From Streptomyces nigra (GTDB lineage Bacteria; Actinomycetota; Actinomycetes; Streptomycetales; Streptomycetaceae), in the NCBI RefSeq assembly GCF_003074055.1, contig NZ_CP029043.1, forward strand, positions 5,386,501-5,450,500: a DNA stretch of 64,000 bases. The letters run 5' to 3'. Under the pieces are notes generated by a model. That model did not search any database. It was not told the DNA's origin and was given only the letters and a program-made list of their open reading frames with translations. Both the position numbers and the translations under genes were made by a program. This document shows, in pieces, positions 17,008 to 26,111 of this stretch (its first letter is position 1; every line of letters begins with the position of its first letter).

Positions 17008-18945
17008 ATGAGCGATTCCGCGCCACGACGGAAGGCTCCGGACCAGCCGTGGCGCACCGAGGGCACACCGGAGGAGCCGCCCGGGCGGTCCGGTGGGCGG
17101 CGGATGCGCGGCCGCTGGTGGGGGCTGGCCGTCACCGCGGTGGTCGTGTTCCTGCTCGCCTACATCGGTCTGAACTACCTCGACCGGGGCGACGAGCCGA
17201 CGATCTCGTACACCGAGTTCAGCCGCCAGGTGCAGGCGGACAACGTCTCCAAGATCTACTCCAAGGGCGACGCCATCCAGGGCGAGCTGAAGAGCGCCCG
17301 GGACGCCCCCGGCGACCACGGCGACTACACCACGTTCCGCACCCAGCGCCCGGCGTTCGCCGAGGACGACCTCTGGCAGGAGCTGAACAGCCGAGGCGTC
17401 ACCGTGACCGCCGAACCGGTCGTCAAAGAACGCGGAGCCCTCACCAACCTGCTGATCTCCCTCGCGCCGATCGTCATCATCGTCGCCGTGTGGATCTTCA
17501 TCGCCCGGCGCTTCGGCCCCGGCCGCGGCGGCGCCGGCGGAATGTTCGGACGCAAGCCGCCGCCCAGACCGGTCGAGCTGCTGCCCGGCCGGCACCGCAC
17601 GACCTTCGCCGACGTCGCCGGCATCGACGAGGTCAAGGGCGAACTCGACGACGTCGTCGACTTCCTGGAGCACCCCGACGCCTACCGCGCGATGGGCGCG
17701 AAGATGCCCCGCGGCGTCCTCCTCGCGGGCTCGCCCGGCACCGGCAAGACCCTGCTCGCCCGGGCCGTGGCCGGCGAGGCCGGCGTGCCCTTCTTCTCCG
17801 CCTCCGCCTCCGAGTTCATCGAGATGATCGTCGGCGTCGGCGCCTCCCGCGTCCGGGAACTGTTCGCCGAGGCCCGCAAGGTGGCACCGTCGATCATCTT
17901 CATCGACGAGATCGACACCATCGGCCGCGTCCGTAGCGGCGGCGCCTCCGTCAGCGGCCACGACGAACGCGAGCAGACCCTCAACCAGATCCTCACCGAG
18001 ATGGACGGCTTCACCGGTTCCGAGGGCGTCATCGTCATCGCGGCCACCAACCGCGCCGACATCCTCGACCCCGCCCTGACCCGCCCCGGCCGCTTCGACC
18101 GCGTCGTCAACGTCTCCCCGCCGGACCGCCGCGGCCGCGAGGCCATCCTGCGCATCCACACCCGCGACATCCCGCTCGCCGACGACGTCGACCTCACCCA
18201 GCTGGCCCGCACCACCCCCGGCATGACCGGCGCCGACCTGGCCAACCTCGCCAACGAGGGCGCCCTCCTCGCCGTCAAGCGCGGTCAGTCCCAGGTCACC
18301 GCCACGGACCTGTCCGAGGCGCTGGAGAAGGTCCAGCTGGGCGCCGAACGCACCCTCGTCATGCCCGAGGAGGACCGCCGGCGCACCGCCTACCACGAGA
18401 GCGGCCACGCCCTGCTCGGCATGCTCCAGCCCGGCGCCGACCCCGTCCGCAAGGTCACCATCGTGCCGCGCGGCCGCGCCCTCGGCGTCACCATGTCCAC
18501 CCCGGAGGTGGAGCGGTACGCGCACTCCGAGGAGTACCTGCGCGGCCGCATCATCGGAGCCCTGGGCGGCATGGCAGCCGAGGAAGAGGTCTACGGCGTG
18601 GTCACCACCGGCGCGGAGAACGACCTCGAACAGGTCACCGCCATCGCCCGCGGCATGGTCGCCCGCTGGGGCATGAGCGAGGCCGTCGGCAGGCTGTCCG
18701 CCCTGCCCAGCGACGCCCAGCAGGCGTACGGGCTCTCCGCGGCCCCCCGCACCCTGGACGTCATCGACGCCGAGATGCGCCGGATCGTCGACGACTGCTA
18801 CGAGGAGGCCCGCCGCAAGCTCCGCGAGCACCGCGACCGGCTCGACGCCCTCGCGGCGGCCCTGCTGGAACAGGAGACCCTGGAGGAGGCCGACGCCTAC
18901 CGGGTCGCCGGCATCCCGCGCCTGGCGAAGGGCGAGACCGGCTGA
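17008..18945 (+). CDS. FtsH-type ATP-dependent membrane zinc metalloprotease
   Basis: A 645-residue member of the FtsH family. A cytoplasmic Pro/Gly-rich N-terminus is followed by a transmembrane helix at about 36-55, an extracytoplasmic FtsH_ext domain, and a second helix at about 147-167. The AAA domain has Walker A GSPGTGKT at 241-248, Walker B IIFIDEID and the second region of homology ending GRFDR. The M41 peptidase domain has HESGH at 463-467. It degrades misfolded membrane proteins. Streptomyces carry more than one FtsH, and this looks like the shorter paralogue beside ffh. It is transcribed alone and is convergent with the methyltransferase gene. Confidence 0.92.
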   Translation: MSDSAPRRKAPDQPWRTEGTPEEPPGRSGGRRMRGRWWGLAVTAVVVFLLAYIGLNYLDRGDEPTISYTEFSRQVQADNVSKIYSKGDAIQGELKSARDAPGDHGDYTTFRTQRPAFAEDDLWQELNSRGVTVTAEPVVKERGALTNLLISLAPIVIIVAVWIFIARRFGPGRGGAGGMFGRKPPPRPVELLPGRHRTTFADVAGIDEVKGELDDVVDFLEHPDAYRAMGAKMPRGVLLAGSPGTGKTLLARAVAGEAGVPFFSASASEFIEMIVGVGASRVRELFAEARKVAPSIIFIDEIDTIGRVRSGGASVSGHDEREQTLNQILTEMDGFTGSEGVIVIAATNRADILDPALTRPGRFDRVVNVSPPDRRGREAILRIHTRDIPLADDVDLTQLARTTPGMTGADLANLANEGALLAVKRGQSQVTATDLSEALEKVQLGAERTLVMPEEDRRRTAYHESGHALLGMLQPGADPVRKVTIVPRGRALGVTMSTPEVERYAHSEEYLRGRIIGALGGMAAEEEVYGVVTTGAENDLEQVTAIARGMVARWGMSEAVGRLSALPSDAQQAYGLSAAPRTLDVIDAEMRRIVDDCYEEARRKLREHRDRLDALAAALLEQETLEEADAYRVAGIPRLAKGETG

Positions 18946-19005
18946 GGGCCGGCCCGCAATTCGCGGCATCGCGCGTCCACCGCGGATCGCGGGAGAGCCC
19001 TTGGC

Positions 19006-19860
19006 TCACGGCACGCGCGCGATGAGGTACCGGAAGACGTTCGGCATCCACACCGTCCCGTCCCGCCGCTGATACGGATGCAGCGCCTCCGCCAGCTCCT
19101 TGTCGACCTGCACCTGGTCCGTCGCCGTGACCGCGGCGTCGAACAGCCCCGTCGACAGCAGCCCCCGAACGGCGCTGTCCACGTCCGCGTACCCGAACGG
19201 GCAGGCCACCCGCCCCGAACCGTCGATCCGCAGCCCCGCCCGCTGGGCGACCTCCTCCAGGTCGTCCCGCAGCGCCGGACGCCAACTGCCCGCGTTCCGC
19301 AGCGGATCCGCCAGCTTCGTGGCGACCCGCAGCACCGACGTCGTCGCACACCGCTCCGGCGGCCCCCAGCCCGCCAGCACCACCGGAGCGCCCCGCCCGG
19401 CGAGCGGCGTCGCGGCCGCCAGCAGACCCGCCAGCCCCTCCGCGTCACCCGCCAGGCACCCGATCGGCTCGAAGGCCGTCACGACCGTGAAGGCGGACGA
19501 ACCCGGCTCCCTCGCGTCCCCGAGAGCGTCGACCAGCCGGGTCCCGCTCCGCGCGCCCGCGCCCCCGTTCGCCGGGAGCAGCCGCTGCCGCGCCAGGGCC
19601 AGCCGCTCGGGGGCGGACGCGTCGACGCCGGTGACGGCCGCGCCTCTGGACGCCGCCATCAGCAGGGCGAGTCCGCTGCCGCAGCCCAGGCCCAGCAGCC
19701 TGCTGCCGGGACCCACCTCCAAGCGCTCGTAGACCGCCTCGTAGAGCGGGACCAGCATCCGCTCCTGGATCTCGGACCAGTCACGCGCGCGTGCACACGG
19801 GTCCACGCGGGGTGCCCGGCCCGCGCGAGGCAGATGCTGCCGCACGAGCGTAGGTGTCAT
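19006..19860 (-). CDS. SAM-dependent methyltransferase
   Basis: A 284-residue class I methyltransferase. Motif I GLGCGSG is at residues 57-63, followed by the acidic post-motif loop AVTGVDAS. The core continues through VVTAFEPIGCL and the VVLAGWGPPERC strand. The C-terminal part with FGYADVDSAVRGLLSTG resembles small-molecule or class 11-type methyltransferases. The substrate is unknown. Translation probably starts at the ATG at 19860, which has only a weak G-rich ribosome site. It is divergent from the prolyl-tRNA synthetase gene across 198 bases. Confidence 0.8.
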   Translation of the reverse strand: MTPTLVRQHLPRAGRAPRVDPCARARDWSEIQERMLVPLYEAVYERLEVGPGSRLLGLGCGSGLALLMAASRGAAVTGVDASAPERLALARQRLLPANGGAGARSGTRLVDALGDAREPGSSAFTVVTAFEPIGCLAGDAEGLAGLLAAATPLAGRGAPVVLAGWGPPERCATTSVLRVATKLADPLRNAGSWRPALRDDLEEVAQRAGLRIDGSGRVACPFGYADVDSAVRGLLSTGLFDAAVTATDQVQVDKELAEALHPYQRRDGTVWMPNVFRYLIARVP

Positions 19861-20021
19861 GTAAAGCGCCCCAATCCGCCGAGAGTTGTCGCCATGCCCG
19901 CTTCCGTCGCCCCCGTGGCATGCGCTCGCGCTCCCCCCGTATGCCAGGTAACTCCGCGCCCGTCCCCGCGTCCAGGGGTTGCGGGGCCCTGCTTGTGGCT
20001 TCCCCGTGTCCGTGGCCAAAA

Positions 20022-20052
20022 TTCACATTCCGGTAATCGAAGCCCGTACGAT
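20022..20052 (+). promoter_or_regulatory. promoter of a probably leaderless proS transcript
   Basis: TTCACA (20022-20027), a 19-bp spacer and TACGAT (20047-20052), which ends 6 bases before the ATG. No ribosome site is present. The spacer is slightly long. This is consistent with leaderless initiation. Confidence 0.45.
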
Positions 20053-20058
20053 CCCGAC

Positions 20059-21474
20059 ATGGCCAAGGCACCCGTACTCACGCCCCGGACGGACGACTTC
20101 CCGCGCTGGTACCAGGACCTGGTCGCCAAGGCGGAGCTGGCCGACAACGGACCGGTGCGCGGCACCATGGTCATCCGCCCCTACGGGTACGGCCTGTGGG
20201 AGCGCATGCAGGCCGAGATGGACGCCCGCATCAAGGCCACCGGCACACAGAACGCGTACTTCCCGGTGCTGATCCCCCAGTCCTCCCTGGCCCGCGAGGC
20301 CGACCACGTCGAGGGGTTCGCCCCCGAACTCGCGGTCGTCACCCACGGCGGCGGCAAGCCGCTGGAGGAGCCCGCCGTGGTCCGGCCCACCTCCGAGATG
20401 ATCGTCAACGAGTACTTCGCCAAGTGGGTGCAGAGCTACCGCGATCTGCCGCTGCTGATCAACCAGTGGGCCAACGTGGTGCGTTGGGAGCTGCGGCCGC
20501 GTCTGTTCCTGCGCACGACCGAGTTCCTCTGGCAGGAGGGCCACACCGCGCACGCCACCTACGAGGAGGCCCGCGCCTTCGCCGCGCGCATCCACCGCGA
20601 GGTCTACGAGGACTTCATGGTGAACGTCCTCGCCATGGACGTCCTGCCCGGCCGTAAGACCGCGAAGGAGCGCTTCGCCGGAGCCGTCAACACCCTCACC
20701 CTCGAAGGCATGATGGGCGACGGCAAGGCCCTCCAGATGGCGACCAGCCATGAACTCGGCCAGAACTTCGCCAAGGCGTTCGACACCCGCTATCTCTCCC
20801 CGGAGGGCCGGCAGGAACTCGTCTGGCAGACCTCCTGGGGCTCCACCACCCGCATGATCGGCGCGCTCGTGATGATGCACGGCGACGACGACGGACTGCG
20901 CGTCCCGCCCCGGCTGGCGCAGACCCAGGTCGTCGTGATCGCGGTCAAGGGCGACGAACAGGTTCTGGCCAAGGTCCGCGAGACCGGCGACCGGCTCGCC
21001 GCCGCGGGTCTGCGCGTCCATGTCGACGACCGCACGGACACCCCCTTCGGCCGCCGCGCGGTCGACTGGGAACTCAAGGGCGTACCGGCCCGCGTCGAGG
21101 TCGGCCCCCGTGACCTGGCCGCCGGCACCGCGATGCTGGCCCGGCGGATCCCCGGCGGCAAGGAGCCCGTCGCCCTCGACACGCTTCCCGCCCGGCTGCC
21201 CGCCCTCCTCGAGGAGGACCAGGCGCTGCTCCTCGCACAGTCCCGCGAGCGCCGCGCCTCCCGGACCGCGGACGTGGCGACCGCAGACGAGGCCGTGGAG
21301 GCGGTGACCGCCGGCGGCTGGGCGCGCCTGCCGTGGGCCGCGCTCGGCCCGGAAGGGGAGGCCAGGCTCGCCGAACACGCGGTGACCGTACGGTGTCTGG
21401 TCGCCGGGGACGGGTCGGTGCCCGACGCCGAGGACGCACCCGGTAACGTCGCGGTCGTCGCGCGCGCTTACTGA
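20059..21474 (+). CDS. proS: prolyl-tRNA synthetase, archaeal/eukaryotic (ProS type 3) class
   Basis: A 471-residue class II aminoacyl-tRNA synthetase that charges tRNA-Pro. It is the short type without the roughly 180-residue insertion of ordinary bacterial ProRS. The start DDFPRWYQDLVAKAELADNG, motif 2 (RWELRPRLFLRTTEFLWQEGHTAH, about residues 141-164), MATSHELGQNFAKAF and motif 3-like GSTTRMIGALVM are type 3 hallmarks, as is the terminal tyrosine (VVARAY). The C-terminal zinc knob usually has four cysteines; only one is left (VRCLVAG), so zinc binding is probably lost. Streptomyces also encode a bacterial-type ProRS elsewhere, so this may be a second copy. Confidence 0.9.
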   Translation: MAKAPVLTPRTDDFPRWYQDLVAKAELADNGPVRGTMVIRPYGYGLWERMQAEMDARIKATGTQNAYFPVLIPQSSLAREADHVEGFAPELAVVTHGGGKPLEEPAVVRPTSEMIVNEYFAKWVQSYRDLPLLINQWANVVRWELRPRLFLRTTEFLWQEGHTAHATYEEARAFAARIHREVYEDFMVNVLAMDVLPGRKTAKERFAGAVNTLTLEGMMGDGKALQMATSHELGQNFAKAFDTRYLSPEGRQELVWQTSWGSTTRMIGALVMMHGDDDGLRVPPRLAQTQVVVIAVKGDEQVLAKVRETGDRLAAAGLRVHVDDRTDTPFGRRAVDWELKGVPARVEVGPRDLAAGTAMLARRIPGGKEPVALDTLPARLPALLEEDQALLLAQSRERRASRTADVATADEAVEAVTAGGWARLPWAALGPEGEARLAEHAVTVRCLVAGDGSVPDAEDAPGNVAVVARAY

Positions 21475-21734
21475 GATGACGCCGGCGGAGCGACAGCGAC
21501 CGAAACGCCTCTTGCGCACACGCCCATCACAGGGGTGACCGCGTCTGGACACGGCCTACGCGCCGGGTCGTACGTCAGGCTACGCACCGGCTTGGTACGA
21601 GCTGTAAGCCTTTCTCCGCAGATCAGCGCACCCGCCCTCGTCGGTGCGCATCATTCCCGACTGACGGGTACGTGCAAATTATTTGGGATGCCCTGGAATC
21701 GGAACACAGGGGCACCCCGGCTCGTTGTCATTAC

Positions 21735-22331
21735 GTGAGCACGACACAGACACCACCTGTTCTCGCCGCAGAGCTGGCACAGGCGTGGGCCGACATTCAG
21801 CGGTACCACCCCGAGCTGCCGGATCTCGCCGCGCCAGAGTCCCTGATCGGGGAGTCGTCGTCCGCGTGCGGTCACGAACTCTCCTTCGAGCGACTGCTCC
21901 ATGAGGCAGTCCACGGCATCGCCGCCGCCCGCGGCATCCGGGACACGTCCCGGGCCGGCCGCTACCACAACCGCAGATTCCTCACCATCGCCGAGGAGCT
22001 GGGCCTGGACCATCCCGAGGAGCCGCACCCGAGCAGCGGTTTCTCCCTGGTCACGCTCAACCCCGAGGCCAAGCGCCGCTACCGGCCGACCATCGAGCGC
22101 CTCCAGCGGGCCCTCAAGGCCCATACGGCGGCGACCTCCTCCGACACCGGCAGGACCTTTCGGGGCCCGGCCGCCCGGCACGGCTCCTCCGGAGGCGGCG
22201 TCCGCGTCAAGGCGGTCTGCGACTGCGGCCGCAACGTCCGCGTCGTTCCCTCGGTCCTCGCCCAGGCCCCGATCGTGTGCGGCGGCTGCGGCAAGCCGTT
22301 CCGCATCCCGGAGGTCATGGGAGCGGCGTGA
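21735..22331 (+). CDS. SprT-like zinc metallopeptidase with C-terminal zinc ribbon
   Basis: 198 residues from the GTG at 21735. H56-E-A-V-H60 (LLHEAVHGIAAARGI) is an HExxH zinc site in the SprT/Spartan-like context, followed by DTSRAGRYHNRRF, which supplies a further His. The C-terminus is a zinc ribbon with Cys at 162, 164, 182 and 185 (CDCG...CGGCG). SprT-like proteins are related to proteases that clear DNA-protein crosslinks, but this small bacterial form is uncharacterised. No ribosome site precedes the GTG. An alternative GTG at 21672 would add 21 residues in a less protein-like stretch. Confidence 0.7.
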   Translation: MSTTQTPPVLAAELAQAWADIQRYHPELPDLAAPESLIGESSSACGHELSFERLLHEAVHGIAAARGIRDTSRAGRYHNRRFLTIAEELGLDHPEEPHPSSGFSLVTLNPEAKRRYRPTIERLQRALKAHTAATSSDTGRTFRGPAARHGSSGGGVRVKAVCDCGRNVRVVPSVLAQAPIVCGGCGKPFRIPEVMGAA

Positions 22332-22717
22332 CGCACTCGCGCGGCGTCCGGCACCGGCATCTCGTGGCTGCCGGTCAGGGACGCGGAGCGAGGCGGGTGC
22401 CGTCCTGACCCGGACCGCCGTACCGCCGAGGTGCGGCACGGCCCGGTGAGGGCGGCATCCCGCGGCGTCGGGCCGGTCGTGGCCGATGCTCACCGGCACC
22501 CGGTTCGCCGGGTGCCCCTTCGTCATGCCCGCGTGCTCCCGGCCGTCCGCGGCGGGGAGCGACCCGCCGGGTGTGGCACAATGGCTAGCTGTACTCGACA
22601 GCCGCACAGGACCCCTCTCTCCTCCGGCTGACGCGTCCATCGGGCACTCGGGTACCGCAACCCCACGCGGCAGTCCTGCCGTGCCCAACCACGTCAAATC
22701 CAGGAGAACCCACTCCA
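22332..22717 (+). promoter_or_regulatory. 386-bp rpsP promoter and leader region
   Basis: No gene is seen. The likely promoter is near 22570-22600, where GTGTGGCACAATGG and CTAGCTGTACT provide -10-like hexamers (CACAAT 22577-22582, TGTACT 22590-22595) without a clear -35. This would give an rpsP leader of roughly 120-130 bases ending in CAGGAG before the GTG. Confidence 0.35.
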
Positions 22718-23137
22718 GTGGCAGTCAAGATCAAGCTGAAGCGTCTGGGCAAGATCCGTTCGCCTCACTACCGCATCGTCGTCGCCGACTCCCGCACCCG
22801 TCGTGACGGCCGTGCGATCGAGGAGATCGGCAAGTACCACCCGACCTACAACCCGTCGGTCATCGAGGTGGACGCCGAGCGCGTGGCGTACTGGCTGGGT
22901 GTCGGCGCGCAGCCGACCGAGCCCGTCCTCGCCATCCTGAAGAAGACCGGCGACTGGCAGAAGTTCAAGGGCGAGCCCGCCCCGGCTCCGCTGCTGACCG
23001 CCGAGCCGAAGAAGGCGCGCCCGTCGTTCGAGGCCCTCGGCGGCGACGACGAGGGCAAGGGTGAGGCGATCACCCAGAAGAAGAAGGCGGAGAAGAAGGA
23101 CGAGGCCCCGGCCGAGTCCGAGTCGGCCGAGGCCTGA
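22718..23137 (+). CDS. rpsP: 30S ribosomal protein S16
   Basis: 139 residues. The first 85 are a standard S16 (MAVKIKLKRLGKIRSPHYRI, then RRDGRAIEEIGKYHP). The remaining 50 or so are a charged Lys/Glu/Ala tail usual in actinobacteria. The GTG start has a CAGGAGAA ribosome site. It heads rpsP-khpA-rimM-trmD, a conserved translation and rRNA-processing cluster; the next gene starts 2 bases after its stop. Confidence 0.97.
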   Translation: MAVKIKLKRLGKIRSPHYRIVVADSRTRRDGRAIEEIGKYHPTYNPSVIEVDAERVAYWLGVGAQPTEPVLAILKKTGDWQKFKGEPAPAPLLTAEPKKARPSFEALGGDDEGKGEAITQKKKAEKKDEAPAESESAEA

Positions 23138-23139
23138 GC

Positions 23140-23379
23140 ATGCTCGAGGAGGCTCTCGAGCACCTCGTGAAGGGCATCGTCGACAACCCTGACGATGTGC
23201 AGGTCGCCTCGCGCAACCTGCGCCGCGGGCGTGTGCTGGAGGTCAGGGTCCACCCCGACGACCTCGGGAAGGTGATCGGCCGCAACGGCCGCACCGCACG
23301 CGCTCTGCGCACCGTCGTGGGCGCCATCGGCGGCCGCGGTGTCCGTGTCGACCTCGTCGACGTGGACCACGTCCGCTGA
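23140..23379 (+). CDS. khpA: KH-domain RNA-binding protein KhpA
   Basis: A 79-residue single KH domain protein with the GxxG loop in KVIGRNGRTARALR (about residues 46-59). It is known in other bacteria to pair with KhpB/EloR and bind many RNAs. Its place between rpsP and rimM is the normal one. The start codon is 2 bases after the rpsP stop, so translation is likely coupled. Confidence 0.93.
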   Translation: MLEEALEHLVKGIVDNPDDVQVASRNLRRGRVLEVRVHPDDLGKVIGRNGRTARALRTVVGAIGGRGVRVDLVDVDHVR

Positions 23380-23463
23380 CGCCGAACACAGCACCGGCTC
23401 GGGCCGGGGAGGGCCACTGGCCGTCCCCGGCCCGTAGTCGTAAGGACAGGAGACAGTGAAGAC

Positions 23464-24015
23464 GTGCAGCTGGTAGTCGGACGGATCGGCCGGGCCCACG
23501 GCATCAAGGGCGAGGTCACCGTCGAGGTACGCACCGACGAGCCGGAGCTGCGGCTCGCGCCCGGAGCCGTGCTCGCCACCGATCCCGCCTCCACGGGACC
23601 CCTCACCATCGAGAGCGGCCGCGTCCACAGCGGACGCCTCCTGCTGCGCTTCGAGGGCGTACGCGACCGCACCGGCGCCGAAGCCCTGCGCAACACCCTC
23701 CTCATCGCCGACGTCGACCCCGACGAGCTGCCCGAGGAGGAGGACGAGTACTACGACCACCAGCTCATGGACCTGGACGTGGTCACCGCCGACGGCGTCG
23801 AGGTCGGCCGTATCACCGAGATCTCGCACCTGCCCTCCCAGGACCTCTTCGTCGTGGAGCGGCCCGACGGCAGCGAGGTCATGATCCCGTTCGTCTCCGA
23901 GATCGTCTCCGAGATCGACCTGGAGGAGCAGCGGGCCGTCATCACCCCGCCGCCCGGCCTCATCGACGACCGCGCCGAGATCGCCTCCACCCGCGACGCG
24001 GAGGCCGAGAGCTGA
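23464..24015 (+). CDS. rimM: 16S rRNA processing protein RimM
   Basis: A 183-residue ribosome maturation factor for the 30S head. The N-terminal RimM domain begins QLVVGRIGRAHGIKGEVTV, and a PRC-barrel domain follows (YYDHQLMDLDVV, then MIPFVSEIV). The GTG start follows an ACAGGAG ribosome site. The last base of its TGA is the first base of the trmD ATG. Confidence 0.95.
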   Translation: MQLVVGRIGRAHGIKGEVTVEVRTDEPELRLAPGAVLATDPASTGPLTIESGRVHSGRLLLRFEGVRDRTGAEALRNTLLIADVDPDELPEEEDEYYDHQLMDLDVVTADGVEVGRITEISHLPSQDLFVVERPDGSEVMIPFVSEIVSEIDLEEQRAVITPPPGLIDDRAEIASTRDAEAES

Positions 24016-24848
24016 TGCGGCTCGACGTCGTCACGATCTTCCCCGAGTACCTCGACCCGCTGAACGTCTCCCTCGTCGGCAAGGCACGCGCGCGGGGGCA
24101 GCTGAACGTCCAGGTCCACGACCTGCGCCAGTGGACCTACGACCGCCACAACACCGTCGACGACACCCCGTACGGCGGCGGCCCCGGCATGGTCATGAAG
24201 ACCGAGCCCTGGGGCGACGCGCTGGACTCCGTCCTCGCCGACGGCTACGAGGGCGGCGCGGGCCGGCCCACCCTGATCGTCCCCACCCCCAGCGGATGCC
24301 CCTTCACCCAGGAACTCGCCGTCGAGCTGTCCGAGCGGCCCTGGCTGATCTTCACCCCGGCCCGCTACGAGGGCATCGACCGCCGCGTCATCGACGAGTA
24401 CGCCACCCGGATGCCCGTCCACGAGGTGTCCATCGGCGACTACGTCCTCGCCGGCGGCGAGGCGGCCGTCCTCGTCATCACCGAGGCCGTGGCCCGCCTG
24501 CTGCCCGGCGTCCTCGGCAACGCCGAGTCGCACCGCGACGACTCCTTCGCGCCCGGCGCCATGGCGAGCCTGCTCGAGGGCCCCGTGTACACCAAGCCGC
24601 CCGAGTGGCGCGGCCGGGACATCCCGGAGGTGCTGCTCAGCGGCCACCACGGGAAGATCGCCCGCTGGCGCCGCGACGAGGCGCTGCGGCGCACCACGGC
24701 CAACCGTCCCGACCTGATCGAACGCTGCGAGCCCGCCGCCTTCGACAAGAAGGACCGCGAGATGCTCTCCATCCTGGGCTGGATGCCCGACCCGGAGGGC
24801 GCGCGCTTCGGCCGATTTTGGCGCAGGACCGAGGCCGTGGAAGAATAG
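24015..24848 (+). CDS. trmD: tRNA (guanine-N1)-methyltransferase TrmD
   Basis: A 277-residue SPOUT-class enzyme that methylates G37 of tRNA at the N1 position to prevent frameshifting. The motifs DVVTIFPEYLDPL, DDTPYGGGPGMVM, the knot segment RYEGIDRRVIDEY and SIGDYVLAGGEAA are intact. It overlaps rimM by one base and ends the rpsP operon. rplS follows after 135 bases. Confidence 0.97.
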   Translation: MRLDVVTIFPEYLDPLNVSLVGKARARGQLNVQVHDLRQWTYDRHNTVDDTPYGGGPGMVMKTEPWGDALDSVLADGYEGGAGRPTLIVPTPSGCPFTQELAVELSERPWLIFTPARYEGIDRRVIDEYATRMPVHEVSIGDYVLAGGEAAVLVITEAVARLLPGVLGNAESHRDDSFAPGAMASLLEGPVYTKPPEWRGRDIPEVLLSGHHGKIARWRRDEALRRTTANRPDLIERCEPAAFDKKDREMLSILGWMPDPEGARFGRFWRRTEAVEE

Positions 24849-24945
24849 GCCGCTGTTGTGCGCCGTCCGGCGTGCGCCCCTGCCACAGGGGGACACGACG
24901 CCCGCCCCGACGGGCACAGCACACTCTCATCGAACACCTAGTTCC

Positions 24946-24967
24946 GTTGATGACCTGTGGCATCAGC
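24946..24967 (+). promoter_or_regulatory. weak hairpin in the rplS leader
   Basis: GTTGATG and CATCAGC can pair (7 bp with one wobble) around an 8-base loop ending 16 bases before the rplS ATG. It could influence access to the ribosome site of rplS. The evidence is thin. Confidence 0.2.
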
Positions 24968-24983
24968 GAAGAAAGCAGACGAA

Positions 24984-25334
24984 ATGTCTCACCTGCTCGA
25001 CTCCGTCGACTCCGCGTCGCTGCGCAGCGACGTCCCGGCGTTCCGCCCCGGCGACACCGTCAACGTCCACGTGCGCGTCATCGAGGGCAACCGCTCCCGT
25101 GTGCAGCAGTTCAAGGGCGTCGTGATCCGCCGCCAGGGTGCCGGCGTGCGCGAGACCTTCACGGTCCGCAAGGTCTCCTTCTCCGTCGGCGTCGAGCGCA
25201 CCTTCCCGGTGCACACCCCGATCGTGGAGAAGATCGAGCTCGTCACCCGCGGTGACGTGCGTCGCGCCAAGCTGTACTACCTGCGCGAGCTGCGCGGCAA
25301 GGCCGCGAAGATCAAGGAGAAGCGCGAGAACTGA
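24984..25334 (+). CDS. rplS: 50S ribosomal protein L19
   Basis: A 116-residue L19. The hallmark segments FRPGDTVNVHVRVIEGNRSRVQQFKG, RRQGAGVRETFTVRK and VERTFPVHTP are present. The ATG at 24984 gives the standard N-terminus, and the in-frame codons before it are not protein-like. It follows trmD in the usual order and precedes the signal peptidase cluster. Confidence 0.97.
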   Translation: MSHLLDSVDSASLRSDVPAFRPGDTVNVHVRVIEGNRSRVQQFKGVVIRRQGAGVRETFTVRKVSFSVGVERTFPVHTPIVEKIELVTRGDVRRAKLYYLRELRGKAAKIKEKREN

Positions 25335-25394
25335 GCGCTTCCGGGGGCTCGCCCCCGAGGGGTCCGCGGCGCGGCCGGATAGCATCTGGCCTCG

Positions 25395-26111
25395 ATGGAC
25401 ACCGAAGCACAGCACACGGAGCGCGACCGCTCCTCCCGCCCTTCCGGCACCGGGGACACCCCGGAACCGGAGGCGCGGGAGGACCGGTCGCGCTTCGCGT
25501 TCGCCACCGGGATCACCGCCCGCGTCCCCGGCGGCCGCTACAGCCTGACCCTGCTGCTGGTCCTGGTGTGCACCCTGCTGCTCACCATGTTCGCCGCACG
25601 GCCGTTCGAGATTCCCAGCGGATCCATGGAGCCCGCATTGAGGATCGGCGACCGCGTCCTCGTAAATAAGTTGGCGTACCGTTTCGATGCCGGGCCGCGG
25701 CGCGGCGATGTCGTCGTGTTCGACGGAACCGGGAACTTCGGGCACGCCGACTACATCAAACGCGTTGTGGGTGTGGGGAGAGACCACGTGGTCTGCTGCG
25801 ACAAGGAGGGGAGGATCCAGGTGAACGGGCGCTCGGTAGACGAGTCGGCCTTCCTGTACCCCGGCGACCGCCCGTCCTCCGTACGGTTCGACGTCGTCGT
25901 CCCCGACGGCCGGCTCTTCGTCCTCGGCGACCACCGCAGCGCCTCCAGCGACTCCCGCGACCACCTGGGCTCACCCGGCGGCGGCATGATCCCCGTCGAC
26001 GCCGTCATCGGCCGCGCCGACGCCGTCGTCTGGCCCGCCGGCCACTGGACCCGACTGCACCGTCCGGACGCCTACGCGCGCGTGCCCGCCCCGGACGGCG
26101 CCCATGGGTAA
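25395..26111 (+). CDS. sipW: type I signal peptidase (first of four, SipW position)
   Basis: A 238-residue S26 family serine protease that removes signal peptides from secreted proteins. A polar, Glu/Pro-rich N-terminal extension is followed by one transmembrane helix (about 50-67). The catalytic serine is S77 (IPSGSMEPAL). The general-base lysine is in YIKRVVGVG, and the VLGDHRSASSDSRD box follows. No C-terminal membrane anchor is seen, unlike sipY and sipZ. Its 3' end overlaps sipX by 8 bases. The four paralogues in a row match the sipW-X-Y-Z cluster described in S. lividans. Confidence 0.93.
   Translation: MDTEAQHTERDRSSRPSGTGDTPEPEAREDRSRFAFATGITARVPGGRYSLTLLLVLVCTLLLTMFAARPFEIPSGSMEPALRIGDRVLVNKLAYRFDAGPRRGDVVVFDGTGNFGHADYIKRVVGVGRDHVVCCDKEGRIQVNGRSVDESAFLYPGDRPSSVRFDVVVPDGRLFVLGDHRSASSDSRDHLGSPGGGMIPVDAVIGRADAVVWPAGHWTRLHRPDAYARVPAPDGAHG

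Noticed and set aside
16048..18969. 973-residue reverse-strand frame across ffh and ftsH
   Set aside because: It spans two intact genes and a terminator, with mirror-image composition; no domain is readable.
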